From Oscillospiraceae bacterium (GTDB taxonomy: Bacteria; Bacillota; Clostridia; Oscillospirales; Ruminococcaceae): 55,968 bases of DNA. The notes beneath the pieces are model-generated. The model searched no databases, was not told the DNA's origin, and saw only the letters and a program-made list of their open reading frames with translations. Position numbers and translations under genes: made by a program. Shown here in pieces: positions 6,799-16,727 of this stretch. The stretch spans positions 1-55,968 of the forward strand of contig JAFSDS010000015.1 in assembly GCA_017436125.1 (NCBI GenBank). Direction: 5' to 3'. Numbering within the stretch: the stretch's first letter is position 1; each line of letters opens with the position of its first letter.

Positions 6799-8226
6799 TC
6801 AAAGATAGCGGTCAAGTTTTTCCAAAATAGCCTTCTTCATCTCGTCCTTTTTCTCTTTTGTTTTGTTTTTAAGGCGGATGCTTCTGTTTTTAAAACTTTC
6901 CGCCGCTCTTACGGAACCGTGATACATCTCTTTTCCGTAATCTTTTATCTCCTCATGGATGTGTTTTCGATAATGCCTTGCCCGGTTTATTCCGTCAAGA
7001 AGCTCCCCCTCCGTGCGAAGCCAGTCTTCGGTAAAGGATTCATCCTTTTTATATTTTCCGGCACGGTAATTTTCGAGAACGGTTTTATATCTTTCTGATG
7101 CCTTTGCAACGGAATCCTCCCAGGAGATATAAATTTTATCCATGGCATTTTGACCGGTTTTTTTCATTATCTCCGGAGTTTTAAGTATCTCGAAAAGTCT
7201 TTCTGAAAAAGATTCCGCATTGTTTTCACAGAGAAAACCCGTTTCCCCGTCGGTTATGCCTTCCGCGGCGCAGCTTCCTTTTATAAGCAGGCTTGCAAGG
7301 CCGCAGGCAGCCGCCTCGCGGACAACAAGACCGTTTGTATCATAGACGGAGGGGAAAAGGAAAAGATCCGCCCTGCAGTACCATGCACGGATGGTTTCTC
7401 TGTTATGTATCGGACCGGTAAAAATACATTTTTCATCTATGCCCAGCTCTTTTGCATAGTTTTTTACTTCCTCGATATCAAGACCGCCGCCGATGAACAC
7501 CATGCGGAAGTCTTTTCCTTTTTCATCAAGCTTTTCAAGCGCCTCAAGAATCGTATCAAGGCCCTTATACCAGGCCATTCTTCCCACGAAAAGGAAAACC
7601 GGAACATTCTTCGGGATATCATAACCCTTTTCCGCTTCTGCAATAAGCTCATCGGAAACGCGGCCTTTGGGGATATCGACTCCGTTTCGCATAACTACGT
7701 ATTCGCCCTTATAGCCAAGGCTTTTAAGGTTTTCTCCCGCTCCCTCGCTCACTACCCAGACTTCGTCACAGGCTTCGATGTTTTTTACCATCTGGTGGAT
7801 AACTTTTTCCTGAAGGAACTTATTGTTGACCGCCCTTGCGATATCAACGTCAAACTTGGTGTGGTAAGTAAAAACAACCGGCGCATCAATAGCCCCGCGC
7901 AGAACCCTTGCAAGAAAAGTTGATGCAAAAGGGCAGTGGGTATGGATTATATTTATATTTTCCTCTTTCACCTCGTCAACGGTTTTCGGCATAAAGGGAT
8001 ATCCGGCGCGGTAATTAAGAATTTTTTCCGTATTGATGCTTGGATAGCGGATGATTTTGTAATCATATCCGCTGTCATCCGCACCGGGATAATACGGAAC
8101 CGCAACCGCCGCTCTTCCGTGGTTTTTATTTATATTTACCGCATAATTCATTACTGTATTGGCAACGCCGTCAATAAGGGGCGGAAAGCTGTCGTTAAGA
8201 AGACATACGCTGAGTTTTTCCTCCAT
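6799..8226 (-). CDS. GT4 glycosyltransferase with basic C-terminal tail
   Basis: 475 residues. The N-terminal domain opens with VCLLNDSFPPLIDGVANTV and carries HTHCPFAS and FTYHTKFD, as in glycosyltransferases of the MshA/1,2-diacylglycerol 3-glucosyltransferase type. The C-terminal domain has FVGRMAWYKGLD and a FPSVYDTNGLVVREAAACG loop (E-x7-E-like donor site, about residues 300-330). Residues after about 380 form a charged helical tail rich in K, R and E, suited to membrane-surface binding. It probably makes glycolipids or another surface glycan at the inner face of the membrane. It is transcribed alone. Confidence 0.85.
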   Translation of the reverse strand: MEEKLSVCLLNDSFPPLIDGVANTVMNYAVNINKNHGRAAVAVPYYPGADDSGYDYKIIRYPSINTEKILNYRAGYPFMPKTVDEVKEENINIIHTHCPFASTFLARVLRGAIDAPVVFTYHTKFDVDIARAVNNKFLQEKVIHQMVKNIEACDEVWVVSEGAGENLKSLGYKGEYVVMRNGVDIPKGRVSDELIAEAEKGYDIPKNVPVFLFVGRMAWYKGLDTILEALEKLDEKGKDFRMVFIGGGLDIEEVKNYAKELGIDEKCIFTGPIHNRETIRAWYCRADLFLFPSVYDTNGLVVREAAACGLASLLIKGSCAAEGITDGETGFLCENNAESFSERLFEILKTPEIMKKTGQNAMDKIYISWEDSVAKASERYKTVLENYRAGKYKKDESFTEDWLRTEGELLDGINRARHYRKHIHEEIKDYGKEMYHGSVRAAESFKNRSIRLKNKTKEKKDEMKKAILEKLDRYL

Positions 8227-8353
8227 TTTTTCTTCACCGCCTTAAAGTTTTTCTAAAATCCGGAAACATTATAACCGTAAAATGTTAAAAAACTGTTTCC
8301 TTAAAATTAATTTTAGCCTTGGCGAAGAAGAAATTTTGTTGAAAAAGGAATGT

Positions 8354-8368
8354 GCAACCGCCGGTTGC
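8354..8368. repeat. Short perfect palindrome
   Basis: GCAACCG-C-CGGTTGC, 7-bp arms with a single central base, in the divergent intergenic region between the glycosyltransferase and the XRE regulator. Too short a loop for a good terminator; could be an operator. Confidence 0.4.
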
Positions 8369-8390
8369 TAAAGTTTTAAACCGATGTTGA

Positions 8391-8419
8391 TAGACATTTA
8401 CATCGTTAAATGATATGAT
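8391..8419 (+). promoter_or_regulatory. Promoter and operator of XRE membrane regulator
   Basis: TAGACA (8391-8396), 17-base spacer, TATGAT (8414-8419). Between the boxes lies an inverted repeat CATTTA-6-TAAATG (8395-8412), a likely binding site for the encoded HTH protein. Confidence 0.5.
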
Positions 8420-8444
8420 TTTATCATAAAAGGAGGTGTTTTTT

Positions 8445-9320
8445 ATGACCCTTGGCGAAAAGATATATCAGCTTCGCACCGAAAGGAACCTTTCTCAAGG
8501 AGATCTTTCGGATCTGCTCGAAGTTTCGCGCCAGAGTGTTTCAAAATGGGAAAACGGCGCGGCAACCCCGGACCTTGACAAAATCGTTAAACTTTCCGAA
8601 ATTTTCGGCATAACCATCGACGAACTTGTTAAAGGGGAAGAACTTCCTGTTATAGAAAACGGGAAACCGGCTGAAATTGTCATAAAAAAAGAAAACAGTT
8701 TTCCGCCCCGCAAAATTTCCGGAACGGTTTTGCTTTCTATTCCTGTCATTATCATATTTATGTGTTTTGCAATCGGCGGGCTTGAAGGTGCCCTTGCGGG
8801 AGTTTTGCTTTCTTCCCCTCTCATACTTTGCGGCCTTGTTTGCTTCATCTTCAAAAAGAACGTTGGGCTTTGGTGCGCATGGGCCGTATTTTTTGCGGTG
8901 GATATGTATCTTCGTGTTGCAACGGGAATAAATTCCTCCGTTATCCTTAATTTTCAGACGCTTTTATTTTTAATCCGCGGCGGAGAATTTATAAGGCTTC
9001 TTCTGGGGTTTGCCCAGCTTGCGGCAATCCTTTCGCTTATTATTATAACGGTTCTGCGTTTTATAAAAATTCCGCTGGGAAACAAAAAAACTCCCCTGAT
9101 TTTCTGGGGAATTTATGCTGTTATGAAAATTGCTATGGCAGTTTTCTCCGCAAGCCATCTGTATCTGCAGATAAGGAACTACGTTCTTTCAACAATGAAC
9201 ACCGGGCTTTATGTCTTTTTCCATTCCCTTTATGTTTGGATTTATACCGGCTTTTTTGTTGCTGCTTTGGTTTTAACGGCAAGATATTTCTATACAAAAA
9301 AACATAAAGCCGCGCAATAA
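8445..9320 (+). CDS. XRE HTH regulator with membrane domain
   Basis: About 291 residues. Residues 1-65 form an XRE helix-turn-helix (LGEKIYQLRTERNLSQGDLSDL, SRQSVSKWENG). After a short linker come about five hydrophobic segments, so the DNA-binding head is tethered to the membrane. Such proteins are common in Firmicutes and are thought to respond to membrane or peptide signals; no target is known. ATG 8445 is chosen because AGGAGG ends 8 bases upstream; the in-frame GTG at 8436 lies inside that ribosome site. Confidence 0.85.
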   Translation: MTLGEKIYQLRTERNLSQGDLSDLLEVSRQSVSKWENGAATPDLDKIVKLSEIFGITIDELVKGEELPVIENGKPAEIVIKKENSFPPRKISGTVLLSIPVIIIFMCFAIGGLEGALAGVLLSSPLILCGLVCFIFKKNVGLWCAWAVFFAVDMYLRVATGINSSVILNFQTLLFLIRGGEFIRLLLGFAQLAAILSLIIITVLRFIKIPLGNKKTPLIFWGIYAVMKIAMAVFSASHLYLQIRNYVLSTMNTGLYVFFHSLYVWIYTGFFVAALVLTARYFYTKKHKAAQ

Positions 9321-9342
9321 ATTCCCATAATATTTGCATATT

Positions 9343-9377
9343 AAAACTCCCGTGCTCGCTTGAGCACGGGTGTTTTT
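9343..9377. terminator. Bidirectional terminator after XRE gene and pyrB
   Basis: A long stem built on CCCGTGCTC / GAGCACGGG with a GCTT loop, A- and T-rich flanks. The same CCGTGCTC/GAGCACGG stem recurs at 26942 and, without a T tract, in the repeat at 29476. Confidence 0.85.
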
Positions 9378-9394
9378 ATATTTGAGCATCAATA

Positions 9395-10489
9395 TCAGAT
9401 TTTCTTCTGTGCTTCGCAGTATGCGCAGCGGCAGATTCCGTTTTCTTTATCGGTATAGTGGAAAATATGGTCGATCTCCTGCTCAATGCTGGTTATGCAG
9501 CGGGGGTTATCGCAGAAAACCTTGTTGACAAGTTCTTCCCCGTGCTCATCCTCTTCGCAAAGTGAGCACGGCATGGGGGTTTCTGCAAGAAGCTTGAGAA
9601 TAAGGGCCATTCTGATATATTTTCCGCAAAGGGCCTGGTCAAAATAGCAAGCTCTCGGGTCATTATCGACCTTTGTGCTGATTTCGTTTACCCTGGGAAG
9701 AGGATGCATGATGCAAAGATCGGGTTTTGCGGTTTCAAGTTTTGCCAAATCGAGCACGAAGGAGTTTTTAAGGCGTTCATATTCGGCGGGATCCGCAAAA
9801 CGCTCTCTCTGGATGCGGGTCATATAAAGGATGTCAAGTTCCGGCATGGCCTCTTCAAGGGTGCGGACCTCTTTATAGGGAATACCTTTTTTATCAAGGG
9901 TTTCGGTCTTTACGTATTCCGGAACACAAAGCTCCTCCGGAGATATAAGAACAAATTTTATGCCGGTATATCTGGAAAATGCGGCAATAAGGGAATGAAC
10001 GGTGCGTCCGAATTTAAGGTCGCCGCAAAGGCCGATGGTAAGGTCATTAAGGCGGCCCTTATGACGGCTGATGGTAAGAAGGTCCGTAAGGGTCTGGGTC
10101 GGATGAAAATGTCCGCCGTCGCCTGCGTTGATTATCGGAATGCGCGAAGCTTTTGCCGCAACAATGGGTGCGCCCTCTTTGGGATGGCGCATGGCGATGA
10201 TATCCGCATAGCAGTTTACGGTGCGGATGGTATCCGCAACACTTTCGCCTTTTGCGGTGGAAGAACTTCCCGCTTCGGAAAATCCGAGTACGGAACCGCC
10301 AAGGTTGAGCATGGCCGCTTCAAAGCTGAGGCGGGTTCTGGTGGAAGGTTCAAAGAAAAGGGTTGCAAGGATCTTTCCTTTGCAAATTTCGGAATATTTT
10401 ACCGGGTCGGCGATTATATCGTTTGCAACGGAAATAAGATCGTCGATCTCTTCGACTGAAAGATCAAGGATATCAATAAGATTGCTCAT
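9395..10489 (-). CDS. pyrB: Aspartate carbamoyltransferase with PyrI-type zinc domain
   Basis: Joins carbamoyl phosphate and aspartate. Residues 1-305 are catalytic Pyr[16 protein letters not shown] and AKGES bind carbamoyl phosphate, and HPLPRVNEI is the aspartate loop. Unlike ordinary PyrB of ~305 residues, it runs to 364. The extension has C326-x4-C331-x23-C355-x2-C358, exactly the spacing of the zinc cysteines of E. coli PyrI (109/114/138/141), plus an extra CSLC pair. The nucleotide-binding allosteric domain of PyrI is absent. It is the last gene of the pyr operon; its ATG overlaps the pyrE stop (TAATG). Confidence 0.93.
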   Translation of the reverse strand: MSNLIDILDLSVEEIDDLISVANDIIADPVKYSEICKGKILATLFFEPSTRTRLSFEAAMLNLGGSVLGFSEAGSSSTAKGESVADTIRTVNCYADIIAMRHPKEGAPIVAAKASRIPIINAGDGGHFHPTQTLTDLLTISRHKGRLNDLTIGLCGDLKFGRTVHSLIAAFSRYTGIKFVLISPEELCVPEYVKTETLDKKGIPYKEVRTLEEAMPELDILYMTRIQRERFADPAEYERLKNSFVLDLAKLETAKPDLCIMHPLPRVNEISTKVDNDPRACYFDQALCGKYIRMALILKLLAETPMPCSLCEEDEHGEELVNKVFCDNPRCITSIEQEIDHIFHYTDKENGICRCAYCEAQKKI

Positions 10490-11142
10490 TATTTTGCTCC
10501 ATTAACTGCAAGATAGTTTTTGATTCTGGTTACGTTTTCTTCGTTTGCGGGATCCTCTTCGAGGAACTCGATGATATCATATACGTCAACAACGGAATAT
10601 ACCGGGAAGCCGAACTGTTCGGCAATTTCCTGCATTGCGCCTTTTTCGGTCTGGCCTTTTTCCTTGCGGTCAACCATGATGAAGGTTGCGATTACTTTGG
10701 TTCCCTCAAGCTGGCTGAGGATCTCCATGGATTCGCGGATAGCGGTGCCGGCGGTGATTACGTCCTCGATGATAACGATCTCCTGACCTTCCTGGGGAAT
10801 ATAGCCGACAAAAGTGCCGCCTTCGCCGTGGTCTTTAACTTCTTTGCGGTTAAAGAAGAAGGGAACGTCAAGGCCGTTTTTGGAAAGTGCAACAGCGGCG
10901 GAAATGGAAAGGGGAATACCTTTGTATGCGGGGCCATAGAGAACAGCGTCTTTTTTGCCGAGTTTGTCAAAATATGCTTTTGCATAGAATTCGCCGAGTC
11001 TGGAAATCTGTGCGCCGGTTTTGATCATGCCTGCGTTTACAAAATAGGGGATCTTGCGGCCGGATTTTGCGGTGAAGTCGCCGAATTTAAGAACGCCGGC
11101 GCTCTGAAGAAATTCAATAAACTCTCTTTTATAAGCTTCCAT
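10489..11142 (-). CDS. pyrE: Orotate phosphoribosyltransferase
   Basis: Makes OMP from orotate and PRPP. 217 residues with the PRPP-binding motif [16 protein letters not shown] (about residues 120-135) and [12 protein letters not shown] upstream of it. Longer than the ~190-residue minimal form, closer to the class with an extended C-terminus. RBS GGAGATA upstream of the ATG. Fifth pyr gene from the 3' end direction: pyrF lies 26 bases upstream, pyrB overlaps its stop. Confidence 0.95.
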   Translation of the reverse strand: MEAYKREFIEFLQSAGVLKFGDFTAKSGRKIPYFVNAGMIKTGAQISRLGEFYAKAYFDKLGKKDAVLYGPAYKGIPLSISAAVALSKNGLDVPFFFNRKEVKDHGEGGTFVGYIPQEGQEIVIIEDVITAGTAIRESMEILSQLEGTKVIATFIMVDRKEKGQTEKGAMQEIAEQFGFPVYSVVDVYDIIEFLEEDPANEENVTRIKNYLAVNGAK

Positions 11143-11168
11143 GATTTTATCTCCTTTTTATGTATCGA

Positions 11169-11867
11169 TTAACCTACAAATTCTGCAACGCAGCGCTCGT
11201 ATGCGGCAACCGGATCTTCTGCTGCGGTGATGGGGCGGCCAACTACTATATAGTCGGAACCGATTTCTTTTGCATCGGCAGGGGTCATAACGCGTTTCTG
11301 GTCGCCTTTATCGCCGTCTGCAAAACGAACGCCGGGGGTTACGGTAACAAAATCAGCGCCGCAGGAATCGTGAACTTTTTTGGATTCAAGCGGAGAGCAT
11401 ACAACGCCGTCAAGACCTGCTTTTTTTGCGTTGAGGGCATAGTGCATAACAACTTCGGGAAGGGGTTCTTTGATAAGAAGGTCGTTTTCCATAGCTTCCT
11501 GGTCAGTGGAGGTAAGCTGGGTTACTGCGATGAGCATGGGGCGGGTGCCGTCGGGTCTGGTAAGGCCTTCGATAGCTGCTTCCATCATACGGCAGGTTCC
11601 GCTTGCATGAAGGTTGCACATATCAACGTCAAGGTTGGAAAGAACAGCCATTGCTTTTTTTACGGTGTTGGGGATATCATGAAGTTTGAGGTCAAGGAAT
11701 ATTTTATGGCCTCTTGCTTTGATTTCGCGAACGATGCTCGGGCCTTCTGCATAGAAAAGCTCCATACCGATTTTTACGAAAGGTTTTTTGCCCTCGAATT
11801 TATCAAGGAACTCAAAAGTTTTTTCTGCGGAAGAAAAATCGCAGGCAATAATAACGTCTTTTCCCAT
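11169..11867 (-). CDS. pyrF: Orotidine-5'-phosphate decarboxylase
   Basis: Decarboxylates OMP to UMP. 232 residues, (beta/alpha)8 barrel of the short bacterial type. The catalytic D-x-K-x-x-D appears as [11 protein letters not shown], and the phosphate-binding region as [13 protein letters not shown] near the C-terminus. A strong AGGAGGAG lies inside the end of pyrD, and the two genes are one base apart, so they are probably co-translated. Confidence 0.95.
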   Translation of the reverse strand: MGKDVIIACDFSSAEKTFEFLDKFEGKKPFVKIGMELFYAEGPSIVREIKARGHKIFLDLKLHDIPNTVKKAMAVLSNLDVDMCNLHASGTCRMMEAAIEGLTRPDGTRPMLIAVTQLTSTDQEAMENDLLIKEPLPEVVMHYALNAKKAGLDGVVCSPLESKKVHDSCGADFVTVTPGVRFADGDKGDQKRVMTPADAKEIGSDYIVVGRPITAAEDPVAAYERCVAEFVG

Positions 11868-11868
11868 T

Positions 11869-12780
11869 TTATTTAACTCCTCCTATAATTTCGCTGAGAT
11901 TATTGATTCCGTATTTATCCATGACGCGCGGCAGATCATTGATGATGTCGCGGCAGATGTAAGGATCCACAAGGTTTGCGGCGCCAACCTGAACAGCGGT
12001 TGCGCCCGCAAGCATAAGTTCGATTACGTCTTCGGCGCAGGAAACGCCGCCCATTCCGACTATCGGAATGTTTACCGCCTGGGCAACCTGATATACCATT
12101 TTTACTGCAACGGGGAAAATTGCCGGGCCGGAAAAACCGCCCATTTTGTTTGCGATGACGGGCTTTTTGGTTTTAAGGTCGATTCTCATGCCCATGAGGG
12201 TGTTGATGAGGGAAAGACCGTCCGCGCCGGCTTCTTCACAGGCTTTTGCGATGGAAACGATATCGGTTACGTTGGGCGAAAGTTTTACGATAACGGGTTT
12301 TGTGGTAACAGCTTTAACGGCTTTTACGATGGTTGCGGCGGCTTCGGGCGAAGTTCCAAAGCTCATGCCTCCTCCGTGAACGTTGGGGCAGCTGATGTTT
12401 ACTTCCAGCCAGCCGACCTGGTCGCATTTATCGAGTTTTTCACAGGTATAGGCATAATCCTCAACGGAAAAACCGGAAACGTTTGCCATGACCTTTTTAT
12501 TGAAGCATTTTGCAAGCTTCGGAAGTTCCTCGCCGATAACTTTTTCAACGCCCGGATTCTGAAGGCCGACGGCGTTTATCATTCCTGCGGTGCATTCAGC
12601 GATACGGGGAGTCGGATTTCCGAAGCGGGGCTCTTTGGTGGTTCCCTTGAAGGAGAAAGTGCCGAGCATGTTGATATCATAAAGTTCGGCAAATTCATAG
12701 CCGTAACCAAAAGTTCCGGATGCGGGGATAATGGGGTTATCCATTTCGATTCCGCAAAGATTTACTTTTAATCTTTCCAT
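11869..12780 (-). CDS. pyrD: Dihydroorotate dehydrogenase, class 1B catalytic subunit
   Basis: Oxidises dihydroorotate to orotate. 303 residues with [13 protein letters not shown] at the N-terminus, the catalytic-cysteine loop [13 protein letters not shown], and the FMN phosphate site GIGGVS-like segment [17 protein letters not shown]. Class 1B enzymes work as a heterotetramer with PyrK, encoded directly upstream and overlapping by 13 bases, using NAD as acceptor. Confidence 0.95.
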   Translation of the reverse strand: MERLKVNLCGIEMDNPIIPASGTFGYGYEFAELYDINMLGTFSFKGTTKEPRFGNPTPRIAECTAGMINAVGLQNPGVEKVIGEELPKLAKCFNKKVMANVSGFSVEDYAYTCEKLDKCDQVGWLEVNISCPNVHGGGMSFGTSPEAAATIVKAVKAVTTKPVIVKLSPNVTDIVSIAKACEEAGADGLSLINTLMGMRIDLKTKKPVIANKMGGFSGPAIFPVAVKMVYQVAQAVNIPIVGMGGVSCAEDVIELMLAGATAVQVGAANLVDPYICRDIINDLPRVMDKYGINNLSEIIGGVK

Positions 12781-13502
12781 AAGATCTCCTCCTTCATCAT
12801 AATGGGTCCGTCTTTACAGATACGTTTAAAGCCGGTGAGGGTTTTGCAGGAACAGCCCATGCAGGCGCCGAATCCGCATCCCATTCTTTCCTCAAAACTG
12901 AGCTGGCCGGAAGTTTTGGAAGCATTCCATACCGCTTTAAGCATGGGTTCCGGACCGCAGGTGAAGAAGTGGGTATAGTCGATATCCTTCATGGCTTCGG
13001 TAACAAAGCCTTTAATTCCGCAGGAACCGTCAACAGTGGTTACATAAACCTTGCAGCTGAGGGCTTTGAATTCTTCCTCATAGAAGACCTCTTCTTTGGT
13101 GTTAAAGCCAAGGATAACAGAAACCTCTTTTCCCTCTTTGCAAAGTTCCTTTGCAAGCATATAAAGGGGAGGAACACCGACACCGCCTCCGATAAGAAGC
13201 GGTTTTTCGCCGGAAAGCGAGGTATCGTATCCGTTGCCGAGGGAGGAAAGGATATCAAGAGTTCCTTCGGTCATATCTCTCATCTGTTCGGTGCCTTTTC
13301 CAACAACTTTATAGATGAGGGTAAGTTCGTTTTCTTCTGCGTCAAAAACGGAAATGGGGCGGCGGAGATAAAGTCCGTCAAGCTTTATGTTTACAAACTG
13401 ACCCGGGCGGGTGATATCGGAAGTATCGCCCGCAAGGACCATTTTCATAATGTCCTTTGTCAGGGGTTTGTTTTCTTTTATTTCAAAAAGCAGCTGTCTC
13501 AT
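12768..13502 (-). CDS. pyrK: Dihydroorotate dehydrogenase electron-transfer subunit
   Basis: Passes electrons from PyrD FMN to NAD through FAD and a 2Fe-2S cluster. 244 residues; FAD-binding LRRPISVFD, NAD-binding PLLIGGGVGVPPLYMLAKE, and a C-terminal cluster C-G-F-G-A-C-M-G-C-x-C (four cysteines, about residues 213-229). Its 3' end overlaps pyrD. Confidence 0.95.
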   Translation of the reverse strand: MRQLLFEIKENKPLTKDIMKMVLAGDTSDITRPGQFVNIKLDGLYLRRPISVFDAEENELTLIYKVVGKGTEQMRDMTEGTLDILSSLGNGYDTSLSGEKPLLIGGGVGVPPLYMLAKELCKEGKEVSVILGFNTKEEVFYEEEFKALSCKVYVTTVDGSCGIKGFVTEAMKDIDYTHFFTCGPEPMLKAVWNASKTSGQLSFEERMGCGFGACMGCSCKTLTGFKRICKDGPIMMKEEILWKD

Positions 13503-13511
13503 ATTTCCTCC

Positions 13512-16500
13512 TTAAGCGTCGATGGTGGAGATGCAAAGGGTTGTTTCTTCAAGAACGTCGAGAAGAACTTTTACTGTATCAAGTGCGGTGAAAACAGAAA
13601 CGTTATTTTCGATAGCATAGTTGCGGATAAGCTGACCGTCATTTTCCTGGCCGACGGAACCTATATCACGGGTGTTTATAACGTATGCGATATGGCCCTG
13701 GCGGAGGGAATCGCGGATCTCTTCGCTTCCGTCGCTGAGCTTTTTAAGAACATGGGTACGGATTCCGTTTTCTTTAAGGAATTTTGCGGTACCTGCGGTG
13801 GCTTCAATGTTAAAGCCAAGGTCATAGAAGCGGCGGATAAGAGGAAGTGCTTCTTTCTTATCTTTGTCCGCGATGGTTGCGAAAACAGTTCCGTAATTCT
13901 GAAGGTGCATTCCGGAAGCCTGAAGCGCTTTATAAAGTGCGCGGTTAAGTTTATCGTCATAGCCGATGGCTTCGCCGGTGGATTTCATTTCCGGAGAAAG
14001 ATATGCGTCAAGGCCGCGGATCTTGTTGAAGGAGAATACCGGAACTTTTACATACCATCTCTTCTTTTCATCAGGATAGATTCCGAAGATGCCCTGTTCT
14101 TTAAGGCTCTTGCCGAGGATTACCTCCGTTGCGATATCCGCAAGGCTGTATCCGGTGGATTTGGAGAGGAAAGGAACGGTTCTTGAAGAACGGGGGTTAA
14201 CTTCGATGATATAAACATCATCATGCTCATCAACGATGAACTGGATGTTATAAAGACCGATGATGCCGATTCCAAGTCCCAGTTTTTTTGCATACTGAAG
14301 AATGGTGCCTTTAACTTTATCGGAAATGCTGAAGGTGGGATATACGCTTATGGAGTCGCCGGAATGGATACCGGTTCTTTCAACAAGCTCCATGATACCC
14401 GGAACAAAAACGTCGATTCCGTCACAGATAGCGTCAACCTCGACCTCTTTGCCGAAGATGTATTTATCTACAAGAACGGGCTTATCTTCGCCAAGTTCAA
14501 CAGCGGTTTTAAGATACTGACGAAGCTGTGCTTCGGTTGCGACTATCTGCATTGCGCGTCCGCCAAGGACAAAGGAAGGACGAACAAGAACAGGATATCC
14601 GACTTCCGCCGCCGCTTTGCAGCCATCCTCAATATTTGTTACAGCTTTGCCTTTCGGCTGGGGAATATTGAGTTCTTCAAGTATCTTTTCAAAGCTGTCA
14701 CGGTTTTCAGCTCTTTCAATGGCGTCGCAGTCGGTTCCAATGATTTTAACGCCTCTGTCGCGGAGAGGCTCTGCAAGGTTGATCGCGGTCTGGCCGCCGA
14801 GGGAAGCGATTACGCCCTCCGGTTTTTCAAGTTCGATGATGTTCATAACATCTTCGGGGGTAAGGGGCTCAAAATAAAGCTTATCGCTGGTGGTATAGTC
14901 GGTGGAAACGGTTTCGGGGTTGTTGTTGATGATGATTGCCTCGTAACCGGATTTTTTGATGGTGGTTACCGCATGAACGGTGGAATAGTCAAATTCAACG
15001 CCCTGACCGATACGGATAGGGCCTGCGCCGAGAACGATTATCTTCTTTTTATCGGTAACAACAGATGCGTTTTCGCCGGTATAGGAAGAATAGAAATAAG
15101 GGATATATGCTCCGCAGTGGAAGGTATCGACCATTCTGTAAACCGGGAACATATTTTTCTCCTTGCGGAAATTGAAAACCTCGATCTCATCGCAGTTCCA
15201 GAGTTTTGCGATGAATTCATCGGAAAAGCCCATTTTCTTTGCTTCAAGAAGAACTTCTTCGTTTTTGACGTTCTCTTTGACTTTAATTTCCATCTTAACG
15301 ATGTTTTCAACAGCTTTAAGGAAGAATTCAGTGATTTTGGTAACTTCGTGGAGTTTTGCGGTGGTTTCTCCGCGGCGGAGAAGTTCCGCAATTCCGAAGA
15401 TGTTGTCATCGCGGAATTCTTCGATATATTTATAAATCTCTTCGGTGCTCATGCCGTCGAATTTTTTAAGATAGAAGTGGCATACGCCGGTTTCAAGGCT
15501 GCGGACGCCTTTAAGAAGACATTCTTCAAGGTTGGAACCGATGCCCATAATTTCGCCGGTGGCTTTCATCTGGGTTCCGAGGGTGTTGGGTGCGGAAGCG
15601 AATTTATCGAAGGGGAATCTCGGAAGTTTTGCGATGACATAATCGAGGGAAGGCTCGGTTTTTGCGGTGGTTCCCGCAAGTTCGATTTCATCAAGGGTCA
15701 TGCCCACAGCGATTTTTGCGGTTACCTTTGCGATGGGGAATCCGCTTGCTTTGGATGCAAGAGCGGAGGAACGGGAAACGCGGGGGTTAACTTCGATAAG
15801 GTAATATTCGGAACTTTCTGGATTGAGAGCAAACTGAACGTTGCATCCGCCTTCGATTTTAAGCTCGCGGATGAGTTTGATTGCGGAATCGTTGAGCATT
15901 TTCATATCGTGGTCGGAAAGGGTCATAATCGGAGCCACAACGATGGAGTCACCGGTATGAACGCCAACAGGGTCAACGTTTTCCATTCCGCAGATGGTGA
16001 TGGCATTGTCTTCGGAATCGCGCATTACCTCAAATTCGATTTCTTTATATCCTTTTACGCTCTTTTCGATAAGAACCTGGTGAACGGGAGAAAGCTTGAA
16101 TGCATTGCGGCCGATTTCGATAAGCTCCTCTTCGTTATTTGCAAAACCGCCGCCGGTTCCGCCAAGGGTAAATGCAGGGCGAAGAACAATGGGGTATCCG
16201 ACGCGCTCTGCGGCTGCTTTTGCTTCGTCGAGGTTATAGGTGATTTCGGAGGGGATTACAGGTTCGCCGATGGACTGGCAAAGCTCCTTGAAAAGTTCGC
16301 GGTCCTCTGCGCGCTCAATGCTTTCGCTGCTGGTTCCAAGAAGTTTTACACGGCATTCTTTAAGGATACCTTTTTTCTCAAGCTGCATTGCAAGGTTAAG
16401 ACCTGTCTGGCCGCCGATTCCGGGAACGATCGCATCCGGTCTTTCGTGGCGGAGGATCTTTGCGATGTATTCAAGGGTAAGAGGTTCCATATAGACCTTA

Positions 16501-16685
16501 TCCGCAATAAGAGTATCGGTCATGATGGTTGCGGGGTTGCTGTTGCAAAGAACAACCTGATAGCCTTCCTCTTTAAGGGCAAGGCATGCCTGGGTTCCGG
16601 CATAGTCAAATTCTGCCGCCTGGCCGATTACGATAGGGCCGGAACCGATGATAAGGATTTTTTTGATGTCCGTTCTTTTTGCCAT
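13512..16685 (-). CDS. carB: Carbamoyl phosphate synthase, large subunit
   Basis: Makes carbamoyl phosphate from bicarbonate, ATP and ammonia. 1057 residues, full length: two ATP-grasp halves ([16 protein letters not shown] near the start, [16 protein letters not shown] near 555) and the allosteric MGS-like domain at the end ([10 protein letters not shown]...). It normally works with CarA, the glutaminase subunit that delivers ammonia, and carA usually lies directly upstream. Here pyrC is upstream and no carA is in the window, so CarA is either elsewhere or dispensable. Confidence 0.96.
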   Translation of the reverse strand: MAKRTDIKKILIIGSGPIVIGQAAEFDYAGTQACLALKEEGYQVVLCNSNPATIMTDTLIADKVYMEPLTLEYIAKILRHERPDAIVPGIGGQTGLNLAMQLEKKGILKECRVKLLGTSSESIERAEDRELFKELCQSIGEPVIPSEITYNLDEAKAAAERVGYPIVLRPAFTLGGTGGGFANNEEELIEIGRNAFKLSPVHQVLIEKSVKGYKEIEFEVMRDSEDNAITICGMENVDPVGVHTGDSIVVAPIMTLSDHDMKMLNDSAIKLIRELKIEGGCNVQFALNPESSEYYLIEVNPRVSRSSALASKASGFPIAKVTAKIAVGMTLDEIELAGTTAKTEPSLDYVIAKLPRFPFDKFASAPNTLGTQMKATGEIMGIGSNLEECLLKGVRSLETGVCHFYLKKFDGMSTEEIYKYIEEFRDDNIFGIAELLRRGETTAKLHEVTKITEFFLKAVENIVKMEIKVKENVKNEEVLLEAKKMGFSDEFIAKLWNCDEIEVFNFRKEKNMFPVYRMVDTFHCGAYIPYFYSSYTGENASVVTDKKKIIVLGAGPIRIGQGVEFDYSTVHAVTTIKKSGYEAIIINNNPETVSTDYTTSDKLYFEPLTPEDVMNIIELEKPEGVIASLGGQTAINLAEPLRDRGVKIIGTDCDAIERAENRDSFEKILEELNIPQPKGKAVTNIEDGCKAAAEVGYPVLVRPSFVLGGRAMQIVATEAQLRQYLKTAVELGEDKPVLVDKYIFGKEVEVDAICDGIDVFVPGIMELVERTGIHSGDSISVYPTFSISDKVKGTILQYAKKLGLGIGIIGLYNIQFIVDEHDDVYIIEVNPRSSRTVPFLSKSTGYSLADIATEVILGKSLKEQGIFGIYPDEKKRWYVKVPVFSFNKIRGLDAYLSPEMKSTGEAIGYDDKLNRALYKALQASGMHLQNYGTVFATIADKDKKEALPLIRRFYDLGFNIEATAGTAKFLKENGIRTHVLKKLSDGSEEIRDSLRQGHIAYVINTRDIGSVGQENDGQLIRNYAIENNVSVFTALDTVKVLLDVLEETTLCISTIDA

Positions 16686-16727
16686 TCTTTTTCGCTCTCC
16701 TTCAAAAAATTTAGGATTTATATGAAT

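Noticed and set aside
8354..8368. Terminator
   Set aside because: A one-base loop and no T run; kept only as a palindrome.
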